64,000 nt of DNA, from the NCBI RefSeq assembly GCF_003369925.1, contig NZ_LARY01000002.1, forward strand, positions 186,001 to 250,000, written 5' to 3'. This DNA comes from Listeria kieliensis. Its GTDB lineage: Bacteria; Bacillota; Bacilli; Lactobacillales; Listeriaceae. Position 1 is the first letter of the stretch. The number at the start of each line of letters is the position of its first letter. Shown here piece after piece: positions 16,873 to 25,722 of the stretch. A program made the position numbers and the translations under genes. Below the pieces are notes generated by a model. The model worked only from the letters and a program-made list of their open reading frames with translations. It made no database searches and was not told the origin of the DNA.

Positions 16873-17271
16873 TTAAATGTCAGGTTGCCATGATCCAGAT
16901 GCTGTAGACCTGCTTCTATCCCAAAACCAAGTACGTAGCTTGAATTCAATATCTACCGAACAACCATAGCCATAATTTTCAACAGCATAGTTAGGAAGTG
17001 TTTGCCCACCAAGTCTTTGCTTCTTGTCATATCCAGCATTGACTCCCTGCCTGTTTGCTCGTGACCACATATAAATATCACCTTTAGATTTTAAAGAACT
17101 CGTATAGATCCCGTATGATGATTTCGAATATTTTCTTGTCTTTGGTGTAAAATCATATGGACTGCTGTGATAAAAAACATTTTTGAAGCCAATTCTATAG
17201 GCTTCTGTATTCATTCCTCCAATTGATAGTACTACTACTATCAGACTAATAATAACTGCAATTTTTTTCAC
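16873..17271 (-). CDS. Small secreted bacteriocin-like protein
   Basis: A 132-residue precursor with a signal peptide (KKIAVIISLIVVVLSIGG, likely cleaved after TEA). The mature part is rich in aromatic and basic residues, with a single Cys and a C-terminal WFWDRSRSTASGSWQPDI. The ending resembles the small secreted DUF2712 and lactococcin-972-like families, but I cannot place it firmly. The start is a GTG at 17271. It heads an operon with an ABC exporter and a membrane-anchored accessory protein, the arrangement of a bacteriocin or signalling peptide with transport and self-immunity. Confidence 0.65.
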   Translation of the reverse strand: MKKIAVIISLIVVVLSIGGMNTEAYRIGFKNVFYHSSPYDFTPKTRKYSKSSYGIYTSSLKSKGDIYMWSRANRQGVNAGYDKKQRLGGQTLPNYAVENYGYGCSVDIEFKLRTWFWDRSRSTASGSWQPDI

Positions 17272-17323
17272 AATTCATGCAACTTCTTGTTGTTTATTTG
17301 AGATTTTTTTCTCATGTTCAGAT

Positions 17324-17366
17324 TATAGCATGAAAAGCAAAGTGAAAAATTGACAATATTGACAAT
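17324..17366 (-). promoter_or_regulatory. Peptide-operon promoter with tandem 9 bp repeats
   Basis: On the minus strand an extended -10 TGCTATAAT (TATAAT at 17324-17329) precedes the peptide gene. Just upstream of its weak -35 region lie two contiguous direct repeats, ATTGTCAAT ATTGTCAAT (17349-17366), with a related GTGACAATTTTG further up. Such tandem sites usually bind a response regulator or pheromone receptor. Confidence 0.55.
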
Positions 17367-17392
17367 TTTTCCTTACAAAATTGTCACACATC

Positions 17393-17425
17393 AAAAAACC
17401 GAGCTAAGTCCCAGCTCGGTTTTTT
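17393..17425. terminator. Terminator of the WxL operon
   Basis: AAAAAACCGAGCT pairs with AGCTCGGTTTTTT around a seven-base loop. It lies after the DUF916 gene, the last of the WxL operon. Confidence 0.9.
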
Positions 17426-17431
17426 CATCTA

Positions 17432-18460
17432 TTACTCCTCTTCCTTTTTCTTGCGTGATTTTCTGCCTAATACATACACGCCGATCAGAAGAAGAAGGAC
17501 AAGAATCACGCCGCCAATCACATACCACATCGTGTAGTCACGTTCCAGTTCGACTGCTTTGTTGTTCCACTTGGCTGCTTCATCCCGTTTGATTTCGAAG
17601 TTTTTTGTAAACGTCCATTTCTTCCCGCTGCCCCATGCCGTTAAATGAAGCGTATACTTGTCGGGTTTAAATTCCTGATTGTTCCAGTTGATCCCATAAT
17701 TAAAATTGGAATTGGGTGCAATCCGCATGTTTTCTTTCTTTTCTTGGAATAAAACCTGATCCTTACCCCGCTTTGTCACCTTCGCGTCCACTTTAAAATC
17801 TTGGATAATCACGGGTTTTGTATTTTGTAAATTCGCCTTTAGTACATTGCGGTAATTAATTTGAGAAGGCTTGATCGCATTCAGTTTTAAATCGGGTTGA
17901 ACCGTTTTTTTCGTTTCCACTAGCCGCACGCCAATCACGTACGCATAGCGGTTTTCAATTTGTACATTTTCATCATTCTTCGTTTTTTGTTTCTTGCTTT
18001 CTTGTTCCTTAAAATGCAAGCCCCCAAGTACAATCCCATCAAAGGATTCCTTTGGCATCGTTACTTTGATCTTCACCGTTTTTTGCCCGTGCGCGGGAAT
18101 CGTCGTGGTTTGTTCCACCTCCGCGAGCTTCGAAAACGGATATTTCAACGTTCGATCGAGCTTGGGACTCGCTTGACTGTAATCCACAATCCCATTGTCA
18201 TTCGTAATCGCTGTATTCGCATGATTTTCAATCGTGATAGCCTTGTTTTTCGCATTTGTCAAAACCACACTTAGTTCCTGCACTTGCCCCGGCTTCATCT
18301 CTAAATCAAAATAAATTTTCGTTTTATCCACTTGATTCGTCGGAAGAATCGTATTCACCGAAAACCCCATTGAACTTTCCGCGTTCGCAATCACTCCGCC
18401 ACCAAATAGAATCAAACAACTGGCCAGAAGTGCGAGTAAGATCCGCCATCTTTTTTTCAT
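17432..18460 (-). CDS. WxL-interacting surface protein, DUF916/DUF3324 type
   Basis: A 342-residue membrane-anchored surface protein. A signal peptide (ILLALLASCLILFGGG ... ANA) is followed by the DUF916 domain (IYFDLEMKPGQVQELSVVL ..., about residues 45-155), a DUF3324-type domain (KPVIIQDFKVDAKVTKRG ..., about 205-300) and a C-terminal membrane anchor (MWYVIGGVILVLLLLIGV) with a basic tail. Such proteins bind WxL-domain partners to peptidoglycan. The ATG at 18460 after GGAAGGAG is used, since the upstream open frame has no signal peptide. It is the last gene of the WxL operon. Confidence 0.9.
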   Translation of the reverse strand: MKKRWRILLALLASCLILFGGGVIANAESSMGFSVNTILPTNQVDKTKIYFDLEMKPGQVQELSVVLTNAKNKAITIENHANTAITNDNGIVDYSQASPKLDRTLKYPFSKLAEVEQTTTIPAHGQKTVKIKVTMPKESFDGIVLGGLHFKEQESKKQKTKNDENVQIENRYAYVIGVRLVETKKTVQPDLKLNAIKPSQINYRNVLKANLQNTKPVIIQDFKVDAKVTKRGKDQVLFQEKKENMRIAPNSNFNYGINWNNQEFKPDKYTLHLTAWGSGKKWTFTKNFEIKRDEAAKWNNKAVELERDYTMWYVIGGVILVLLLLIGVYVLGRKSRKKKEEE

Positions 18461-18537
18461 CTTTAAAAAAACTCCTTCCACACATGAAACAGTATGGAGC
18501 GCGCCTATGCGCACTCCACCACCGTTCATCATTCCTT

Positions 18538-19269
18538 TTAAGGTGCAGAGCTAAGCGTCCACGTCAGCGTAGACGTATAAGTCTCATCCGCCAGTTTCAC
18601 CGTCTCAGCCGGCACATGAAGCGTAATCTTCGTATTCCGAGCGCCCGCGCTACCTGCCGCGTCGCCAAACACCGCCGTCCAAACCGACATGCCTTCCCCC
18701 GCCGTAGCCGCAACTAAAAGCTGTGGGCTAGAACCAACGGTAAGACTTGATGTCACTTTGCTTGGCGTGTATTTTGAGTCCAACTTGGAACGCAAAGTAG
18801 TCCCTGAAAGCGTAAGATCTGCCCCTGTAAGCTCCGCGCCCGAAGCAGTTTTAAATGGCGTTCCGCTCACTTCCAGATTCCAGCCTGCATTAAGACCTGT
18901 GTTGTCCGTTACCTGCACAAATTGCGGGACGTAAAGCGTTGTGCCATCTGAAGTTCGTTTCACTTCTGAAAACGGCGGATGATACGCCATATCCTTCCCG
19001 AAAATCTTCTGTTTCCCGAATGAAATCTGCGAAGCAAAATCAATCCGAAGCGCGCCAGTTGTTGGCGTCACCGGATCCGTTGGTGTCACTTCTTCCCCCG
19101 GGTTGGTCGGATTAACGGGAGGCGACGTGCCATCCACATCAGCTGTGAACTGAACATTTGAATCACTTTGACTCAGACTGGGCTCAGTAGCAAGAGCAGT
19201 CGGTAGCTGCACGGAGAAAAATCCTGCCACAATTATTCCTGTAACGAGTAAACTTTTCCCTGCTTTCAT
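18538..19269 (-). CDS. WxL-domain surface protein
   Basis: A 243-residue secreted protein. A signal peptide (LLVTGIIVAGFFSVQLPTAL) is followed by a Pro/Thr-rich linker and a C-terminal WxL domain with both signature motifs, AGWNLEVSG and STLTWTLSSAP. WxL domains attach non-covalently to peptidoglycan, often through DUF916 partners such as the neighbouring gene product. Start ATG at 19269, with GGGAG upstream. Its codons look richer in G and C than those of the paralogue at 19286 (many GCG and CGC codons), a hint of separate ancestry. Confidence 0.9.
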   Translation of the reverse strand: MKAGKSLLVTGIIVAGFFSVQLPTALATEPSLSQSDSNVQFTADVDGTSPPVNPTNPGEEVTPTDPVTPTTGALRIDFASQISFGKQKIFGKDMAYHPPFSEVKRTSDGTTLYVPQFVQVTDNTGLNAGWNLEVSGTPFKTASGAELTGADLTLSGTTLRSKLDSKYTPSKVTSSLTVGSSPQLLVAATAGEGMSVWTAVFGDAAGSAGARNTKITLHVPAETVKLADETYTSTLTWTLSSAP

Positions 19270-19285
19270 CTTTATCAACTCCCAA

Positions 19286-20014
19286 TCAAGCTGGAGTATC
19301 AGTCAGTGTCCAAGTTAGAGATGTCGAGTATTTACCTTCAGTTTTTGCAGTATCACCAGGTACCGATAGAGAAATACTTTTAGCTGCCGCTTCTACATCC
19401 ATACCAAATGTGTCAAACCAAGTACCCATCCCTTGATTAGCTTTTGCAGTAATGGCATCTACAGAAGTTTTCCCATCTGGATTTAAAGTCATTTCGCTTG
19501 CTGTCGGTGTATTCGCATCCGATTTTTTGCTTGATTTCATAGTTGGGTTTTTAAATTGAAGTGTCGCACCTTTTAGTTCGCTTTCGCCATTTTTAAATTG
19601 ACCATCTTGAACGACTGTAAGTTTCCATCCAGCATTCGAACCACGGTTATCCGTTACTTGCACATAGTTTGGTTTTTCAACCGTTTCGCCAGTTTTAGTA
19701 TCTTTTAGTTTATCCATTTGAGCATAGTAAACTTCATCATTACCAGAGATTTTTTGTGTGCCGAAGTGAAGTGTTGAAATGTAATCAATGCTTAGCGGGC
19801 CACTTGTTGGCGGTGTAACCTCTGGATCTGTTGGTTCAACAGGATTGTTTGTATCCGGATCTTGTGGTGTGCTTGGTTCCAAGTTCTTTTCAAAAGTAAC
19901 ATCTCCTTTTGAAGTGGTTGAACCGCCATCCGCTGCAAAAGCTGTGAATCCTGTTCCGGATACTCCTAAAATAGTAACAAGTCCTAGTGCCGTAATTTTC
20001 AATGTTTTATTCAT
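19286..20014 (-). CDS. WxL-domain surface protein
   Basis: A 242-residue secreted protein with signal peptide (KITALGLVTILGVSGTGFTA ... FAA), a linker rich in Pro, Asp and Thr, and a WxL domain. Both motifs are present: AGWKLTVVQ and SLTWTLTDTPA. It is paralogous to the genes on each side and shares the internal HFGTQKISG and YVQVTDNRG segments. It is a structural cell-wall protein, probably a component of a surface complex with the DUF916 protein. Strong Shine-Dalgarno GGAGAAG upstream. Confidence 0.92.
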   Translation of the reverse strand: MNKTLKITALGLVTILGVSGTGFTAFAADGGSTTSKGDVTFEKNLEPSTPQDPDTNNPVEPTDPEVTPPTSGPLSIDYISTLHFGTQKISGNDEVYYAQMDKLKDTKTGETVEKPNYVQVTDNRGSNAGWKLTVVQDGQFKNGESELKGATLQFKNPTMKSSKKSDANTPTASEMTLNPDGKTSVDAITAKANQGMGTWFDTFGMDVEAAAKSISLSVPGDTAKTEGKYSTSLTWTLTDTPA

Positions 20015-20035
20015 GTTTTCTTCTCCTTTTTCCCC

Positions 20036-21121
20036 TTAGTAGGGTGAATCAATTATTTCCCAAGTCAACGTGGTCCGGTAATGGCCCGCTTGTTTTTTCG
20101 TTTCCTTAGGGAGTATTACTTGTATGCTCTTCCTTGCTTGTTCCGCATCAGTTCCAAAGGTGTTAACCCATGTGCCTGCACCCGTGCCTGCTTTTGCGAC
20201 AATCACGTTGCTTGAGCTTTCGCCACTTGCATCTAGCACAATTTTTTGGAAGCTTTGCGGTGCTTTTTTGCTTGTCGCACTTTTCAGCGCGCTGTTTAAA
20301 AGAACCATTTCGGCACCTTCTAAAACAGTTTGGTCACTTCTTAATTGACCATTTTGCTTCACCGTCAGCCGGTATCCCCCCAAAGTTCCTCGATTATCCG
20401 TCACTTGGACATAATTCGGAACTTCTTCAGAACTACCTGTTGAGACAATTGTCACTGGCGTCAGAGCCGCAAAGTAAATTTCCGTTTGACCGGTGATTTC
20501 ATGAGAACCGAACTGAATATTCGATGCAAAATCAATACTGAGTGGTCCAGGTGTTCCAGGATTTGCACTTTTTGGTTCTACTTTTTCACTTGGTCTATTC
20601 GGATTCACCGGTTTTGTATTGTCGTAATTAGGCCTATAATAAGCATCTGCTCGAGAACTAGAAATAGATTTTATTCCACTAGCAACGGCCTGATCAGAAA
20701 CAGTAAAGAATAATAGACCACTTCCTAATAAAATAAGCGCGTATTTATTCCACTTCCTGTTTTTCATCCCTAACAAGCATATTCCTGCAATGAGAAGAAA
20801 TCCTAACCCAACTAGTTGTAAGCCTTGTTGATCACCCGTATGTGGTAATTGTGAGAAAGGGACTTTTGTGCCGCTACCAAATTCATTTTGAGAACCAGCT
20901 TTTTCGCCTTGATCCTTTCCACGTTGTTTGTTGTTAGCTAAAGGTTTTTTCGGGTTTTCTGGCTTTGCTTTACCTCCTGGAACAGTTGGTTTTTCTTCAG
21001 GTTGTTTTCCCGTTAGCGTAAGACCAACTGTTGACTCATACCCTGTTGCTGAAACAAAATGTAGCGGAATAAGCAAGAAAAATGTAAATCCTAAGAGCAG
21101 ACATAACCAAACTTTTTTCAT
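20036..21121 (-). CDS. LPXTG surface protein fused to a WxL-like protein
   Basis: A 361-residue polyprotein-like gene. Residues 1-25 are a signal peptide, 26-91 a Pro/Lys-rich wall-spanning segment, 92-96 the sortase motif LPHTG, 101-118 a membrane segment and 120-126 a basic stretch (KNRKWNK). Instead of stopping, the frame continues into a second signal-peptide-like segment (YALILLGSGLLFFTVS, ending in AVA at 145-147) and a WxL-like domain. The two WxL motifs are degenerate: GGYRLTVKQ and TLTWEIIDSPY. In related loci the LPXTG and WxL proteins are separate genes. The ATG at 21121 follows AAAGGAG. See findings. Confidence 0.85.
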   Translation of the reverse strand: MKKVWLCLLLGFTFFLLIPLHFVSATGYESTVGLTLTGKQPEEKPTVPGGKAKPENPKKPLANNKQRGKDQGEKAGSQNEFGSGTKVPFSQLPHTGDQQGLQLVGLGFLLIAGICLLGMKNRKWNKYALILLGSGLLFFTVSDQAVASGIKSISSSRADAYYRPNYDNTKPVNPNRPSEKVEPKSANPGTPGPLSIDFASNIQFGSHEITGQTEIYFAALTPVTIVSTGSSEEVPNYVQVTDNRGTLGGYRLTVKQNGQLRSDQTVLEGAEMVLLNSALKSATSKKAPQSFQKIVLDASGESSSNVIVAKAGTGAGTWVNTFGTDAEQARKSIQVILPKETKKQAGHYRTTLTWEIIDSPY

Positions 21122-21135
21122 CGTCAAACTCCTTT

Positions 21136-24100
21136 TTATGGTGTATTTTCAAGCGTCCAAACAACCTTCGTTTGATAGAGTTTTCCGCTTCGAATGTTTC
21201 CAGGCATAAGATCAAGCATTAGCCCCGTGTCACCAGTTGGATTCAAATCAATTTCTGTCAAGCCTTCGCTTGCCGTTTCTTTTTGAAAAACAGGAGTTGT
21301 TCCTTGAGTATTTATTGGGGTATAACGGATGTTTCCGTCCGTGTTTTTCGTTGCAAGAACTAGGCTATCAGGTAGTTCTTCTTCTCCATCTGTCTTAAAT
21401 GGCGATTCAAGCATCGCGGTTAGTTGCCATCCGGTTCTTTCAGAGCGACCATCCTCTACTGTCACTTTGGTTTCTTCTTCCGGCTTGATCCGTTGTTCAA
21501 AAGATCGGATTTTTTGTATGCCAAACTGAATATCTGCAGGAATTTTTTTGATGCTCAATGTCCCCGGTGTTACAACTACTTGAATAGTTTTTTCAACATC
21601 TTTTACACGTAATGTAATCGTGTAAGTCCGAGCTTCCTTCGAAAATCCGCCTCGATCTGCAACAGCGATACTATCCGAGATGTCACTTCCTGATGGAACT
21701 TCCCACGCTTTAGCTTTTGCTTGTTTCAAAATAAACGCATCCAGTTCAGCATCATTCACTGGTACCTCTCTCGCTTTCACAACAAATCCTTCTGCTCGTA
21801 GCATCGCTTCATTTGAAATCGAACTATCTTGATCTTTCACAAAAACAGGCACTGAAATAGAAACTTTGTTCCCTGCTTTATCCGCAATTTCTACAATCGC
21901 TTCTGATTTACCGACAAGTTCTGTATCAGGGCTTTTTACTAACTTATAGCTCAAATTGTCATCGCCATTTCCTGCGTTATCTTGTACATTTGTAACAAGC
22001 GCTTTTACATCGCTATCAAAATTTGATCCAACTTGTACAAATTGAGTTACAGCATCCGCATTCGGTGGTGTAGTATCTTGAACTGTTTTAATATCTGATT
22101 TTACACTTTCATTTCCTGCTGCATCCTTTGCAACCGCATAATACTCTAAATACGGAACAAGTGGTTTTTGATTAGCAGTAAGCGCGAGTGTAAAGCTTCC
22201 CTTGGCATTTGCTTTTGTTGAACCTAAAATAGCTTTGTCAGAAGCCCGGTAAATTGTGACTAAACTATTTGCCTCAGCCGTTCCAACAAGGTTAGCATCT
22301 TTGTCTTTGATCGTATTTAGAACTGGTTTATCTGGAGGAGTTTTATCAGCAACAACCACACTTGTTAAGCTTTCTTTCCCGTTCAAATACGCATAAGCCC
22401 ATACTTTGTTCCCAGCTGTTAAATAATTGCCCTCTGGAAGAACAAAGGTAAATTCACCCGTTTTAGCATCTGCCCGCACATGATATTTTTTCGTATCTCC
22501 TTCCGCCTGACCTTTAATTGTGCCTGGTGGAATGGCACTATCTCCAGTAAACGTGACCCATGCACCTGGGTTTGATACCCCGTGAATGACATGACTATTT
22601 ACCTCTTTATGATTGTCTGACAGCGAATCAATCATGACTTTCACATCTGGAATGTAGTCATAGAGAACGCGTTTAAAGTTCTGTGTTCGATAGTTTTGTA
22701 CGAAGCTTGCGGCAATGGTATTTGAAATACTCTTCCCAGTTGCACTTATGACATTACTTCCACTATAGGAAACTGTCATTCCATACATTGGATACCAATC
22801 ATACGTAGGCGTTACTTTCGATGCATCCGCAAAACTCCAAGCTTTTACTCGCTGAATCGAAGCGTTAAAAGTTCCACTTGCCATCCAAATGAGTCTCGTA
22901 CTTGGATTTGTATTTCGCCTTGCATCTAAGTCAACACCTCCCGCATCTGCAAAAGTAAAGGTAGAAGCAGCTCCGATTAAAATCATATTTTTAGCTGCTG
23001 ATCCATCTGATGAAACGACAAACGTGCCTTTCTTGCCAATCTTAAAAGTACTATTGTTCCCTGTCTTAACAAGACTAGCGTTTCCAGCACCTTGGTTATT
23101 CGCGATAACACTAAGATGAGCACCACTTTCTACATCAAATTTAGCAGAATCACCAATGCTAATCGGATTTTTATAATAAGCATCCGTAAAAGGACCATTC
23201 ATTTCTAAATTTAGTGTAGCACCGTCACTCACAAGGACCTCTGAACCGTTTCCAAGCAAAATACCACCACGACTAGAGCCTGTGGGAGTCTTAATATTCA
23301 CCTCAGCATTATTGGCTATGTGAAGATTTCCATTCAACTGAATCGTCGTCCAAGCCCCTTCACCTGAAAAGCCATCACCGCCACCGGTCAAGTTTAAAAC
23401 GGCACCTTTTTCAACAGTAGCTGTTCCAATTGTTCCACCCGTTCCAAGCATCAACACAGTTGCATTATCTGTTGTACCTGTATAATGCGAATTTTCCTTA
23501 AACGTAATATTGGTTACTTCAAGATTTGTTTGATATGGTTGCGTATTGTAGCGAACACCATCAAACGGACTCACATAAGAATTAACAGATTTATTGACAA
23601 CAGTACCAGCAACTGAAAAATCTGCCTGATATGACGCTGTAAATTGTGAACCTGTGTAGTTTACATCTTGGATAGAATAAGAGGAAGCAGCCGCCGTGTA
23701 GCCTTGAAGCCGAAACGGTCCCCAGTAATTTTGTCCATACATATCAAGATCATAAACTTGAACATTAATTTTTGTCATGTTGAAATTTAGCCAGTAACTC
23801 CGCTGTCTAAAATCTACTTTAATTCCTGGGCGTACACCACGAATAACCAAATCACGTACAGGAGCAGCTACATTGGCTTCACCTGCTGATGGACTCGAAA
23901 ACTGTGTAAACGCAAAATCATTCATCACAACTATTTCGCCAACGCTCGTGTTAGCCATCGCTGCATCCATTTCAGTAGCATTTGTAACATAAGCAACAGT
24001 CCCAGTTCTCGCAACATTTCCCTGAGGAAGTTCAGCTGCTTGCATGTTCGATCGTCCTTTATTATCTTCAGGTCCTGCTTTTTCTTTAGCTTTCGTCCTG

Positions 24101-24552
24101 TCCACCACGGCAACCTTCAAGTTATTGGAATATTCAGCTTTTTCGTTTGAATATTTTTTAGCTATTAGCGAATAGTCGCCCGCTTTTTTGGCTAGAAACA
24201 AGAGTTTTGCTTTGCCAGAATTAAAAGCTTTTGCAGGAATCACCACTTGATTTTTCTTTTCATCAAATTGAATAGCTGAGCTTTCATTTTCAGTTTGTGT
24301 TTCTTTTGACAAAAAGCGCATTCCTTTCGGCACATCAAGCACAGCCGTATCGGTTGCATCAGAAAAATCAGCACTTGCTGTGACTGTGAATGCTTCGTTC
24401 GCATAACTATACTCTTTCGCTACTTCAAGAGTAAAAGATTTAGAAGCATCCACTTGATTTAATAAACCACTTATTCCTATTGGAAGAGCTAGTCCGAAAA
24501 TCAAAACTAAGCATCCGATAACAAAATAGCGATATCCTCTCTTTTTTCCCAA
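21136..24552 (-). CDS. Giant WxL-domain adhesin-like surface protein
   Basis: About 1138 residues. An N-terminal hydrophobic signal segment (YFVIGCLVLIFGLALPIGI) is followed by a beta-rich region, then a long right-handed beta-helix-like part (roughly residues 180-560, with repeated INVQVYDLDM, NAEVNIKTPTG and KFDVESGAHLSV strands). Bacterial Ig-like domains come next (PDKPVLNTIKDKDANLVG ... AVAKDAAGNES and the next repeat). A C-terminal WxL domain has GWQLTAML and KVVWTLENTP. The TTG at 24552 after AGGTGAG is taken as start, because the upstream extension is not signal-like. It is the first gene of the WxL operon and probably an adhesin or carbohydrate-binding scaffold. Confidence 0.88.
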   Translation of the reverse strand: MGKKRGYRYFVIGCLVLIFGLALPIGISGLLNQVDASKSFTLEVAKEYSYANEAFTVTASADFSDATDTAVLDVPKGMRFLSKETQTENESSAIQFDEKKNQVVIPAKAFNSGKAKLLFLAKKAGDYSLIAKKYSNEKAEYSNNLKVAVVDRTKAKEKAGPEDNKGRSNMQAAELPQGNVARTGTVAYVTNATEMDAAMANTSVGEIVVMNDFAFTQFSSPSAGEANVAAPVRDLVIRGVRPGIKVDFRQRSYWLNFNMTKINVQVYDLDMYGQNYWGPFRLQGYTAAASSYSIQDVNYTGSQFTASYQADFSVAGTVVNKSVNSYVSPFDGVRYNTQPYQTNLEVTNITFKENSHYTGTTDNATVLMLGTGGTIGTATVEKGAVLNLTGGGDGFSGEGAWTTIQLNGNLHIANNAEVNIKTPTGSSRGGILLGNGSEVLVSDGATLNLEMNGPFTDAYYKNPISIGDSAKFDVESGAHLSVIANNQGAGNASLVKTGNNSTFKIGKKGTFVVSSDGSAAKNMILIGAASTFTFADAGGVDLDARRNTNPSTRLIWMASGTFNASIQRVKAWSFADASKVTPTYDWYPMYGMTVSYSGSNVISATGKSISNTIAASFVQNYRTQNFKRVLYDYIPDVKVMIDSLSDNHKEVNSHVIHGVSNPGAWVTFTGDSAIPPGTIKGQAEGDTKKYHVRADAKTGEFTFVLPEGNYLTAGNKVWAYAYLNGKESLTSVVVADKTPPDKPVLNTIKDKDANLVGTAEANSLVTIYRASDKAILGSTKANAKGSFTLALTANQKPLVPYLEYYAVAKDAAGNESVKSDIKTVQDTTPPNADAVTQFVQVGSNFDSDVKALVTNVQDNAGNGDDNLSYKLVKSPDTELVGKSEAIVEIADKAGNKVSISVPVFVKDQDSSISNEAMLRAEGFVVKAREVPVNDAELDAFILKQAKAKAWEVPSGSDISDSIAVADRGGFSKEARTYTITLRVKDVEKTIQVVVTPGTLSIKKIPADIQFGIQKIRSFEQRIKPEEETKVTVEDGRSERTGWQLTAMLESPFKTDGEEELPDSLVLATKNTDGNIRYTPINTQGTTPVFQKETASEGLTEIDLNPTGDTGLMLDLMPGNIRSGKLYQTKVVWTLENTP

Positions 24553-24738
24553 AATCTCACCTCGCTTTGCTATAGAATCTTGCTTACAAATCTGTCTAGC
24601 GTACAAAAGAAGTCATTTCTATCAGTAAGCTACTATAATTTATCATACGAAGTTTCTTCAAAATAGGAATGGCGAGTACACTTTGTTAAAAAAACAGGCT
24701 GAAATTGTGGCAAAAAATTCACAGAATTAATTCTTGAC

Positions 24739-24770
24739 AAAAAAAGAGCATTCCCTTTCCGGAAATGCTC
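24739..24770 (-). terminator. Terminator of the PTS/lacD operon
   Basis: On the minus strand GAGCATTTCC pairs with GGAATGCTC and is followed by seven T residues. It lies just after the aldolase stop codon. Confidence 0.88.
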
Positions 24771-24780
24771 CTTTCGTAAA

Positions 24781-25722
24781 TTACTCTTTGTAGCCTGTAG
24801 CTGTTTCGGATAAAACTTGGCTTAGAGTTTCAATATTTTTTCGTCCCTTTGTTTGTAGCCATTCGCGTGTTTTCGCTTCCCCATCTTGAATGAAAATAGC
24901 GACGGCATCTTTCCAAGTTGCCCGGCCGCAAAGAACGCCATTAAACCTTGAGCCTGCTTGTTTGGCAAACCGAAGTGTTTCTTGGAACAACTCTGCACTA
25001 ACGCCTGCGCTTAAAAAGATGAATGGAAGTGCAGAAACTTCACTTTGAAGTTTAAAATAATGAGCCGCTTCTTCTTTTGTATAAACCGCATCAAAACCAA
25101 ATCCTTCCACGTATTTCATATTAACGGGCACTTCTACTTTTAATACATCTGCCCCGTAACGTGGTTTGGAGAATTCGCGCATCATTTCAAGTACCTTACG
25201 CGGTTTTAATTTAGCGAATTCTTTTTCATCGCTTACTTCTGCGTCATAAGATAACAGTTCTAAATAGAAAGGAATTTCTTCTGCCTCGCATTCGGAACCA
25301 ATGCGTTCAACAAAGGCATGTTTTTGCTCGTTAATCTCATCTGCTTCATCCACATCATAATAAAGAAGAAATTTCACGGCATCGGCGCCCAGTTCTTTAA
25401 TTCGTTTGGCTGACCAGATCGGTAATAAATCTGGGAGCCGTCCCGGAACGCTTGCGTCGTAACCCGTTTTTTCATAAGCAATCAAAAGTCCCGCTGAATT
25501 GGCACGTTTTTCCGCTGCTGGAAGCCCGTACTCCGGGTCTAATAAAATGGAAGAGGCGTAAGGCGTTAATTCTTCGGAGACAAGCTTTTTAAATTGGCGG
25601 ATATTTTCATCCGTCCCTTTTTCCCCCATCATTCTTTTAAGCGCACCACGTTGATCAATCGCGAGCGCACTAATAATATGGTTTCCGTCGGCTAACTTAG
25701 CCATTGCTTCTTGTTTAGTCAT
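24781..25722 (-). CDS. lacD: Tagatose 1,6-diphosphate aldolase (LacD-type, class I)
   Basis: A 313-residue class I aldolase that splits tagatose 1,6-bisphosphate (and often fructose 1,6-bisphosphate) to dihydroxyacetone phosphate and glyceraldehyde 3-phosphate. Typical LacD features are [16 protein letters not shown] at the N-terminus, [16 protein letters not shown], the VLKVEVPVN segment with the likely Schiff-base Lys, and [14 protein letters not shown]. Its start overlaps the end of the PTS gene by eight bases. It is the last gene of the kinase-PTS-aldolase operon. Confidence 0.92.
   Translation of the reverse strand: MTKQEAMAKLADGNHIISALAIDQRGALKRMMGEKGTDENIRQFKKLVSEELTPYASSILLDPEYGLPAAEKRANSAGLLIAYEKTGYDASVPGRLPDLLPIWSAKRIKELGADAVKFLLYYDVDEADEINEQKHAFVERIGSECEAEEIPFYLELLSYDAEVSDEKEFAKLKPRKVLEMMREFSKPRYGADVLKVEVPVNMKYVEGFGFDAVYTKEEAAHYFKLQSEVSALPFIFLSAGVSAELFQETLRFAKQAGSRFNGVLCGRATWKDAVAIFIQDGEAKTREWLQTKGRKNIETLSQVLSETATGYKE

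Noticed and set aside
16873-17271. Lactococcin-972 family assignment for the secreted peptide
   Set aside because: The N-terminal and core pattern of lactococcin 972 is absent. Only the aromatic ending and the ABC neighbours are alike, so the family name was not used.
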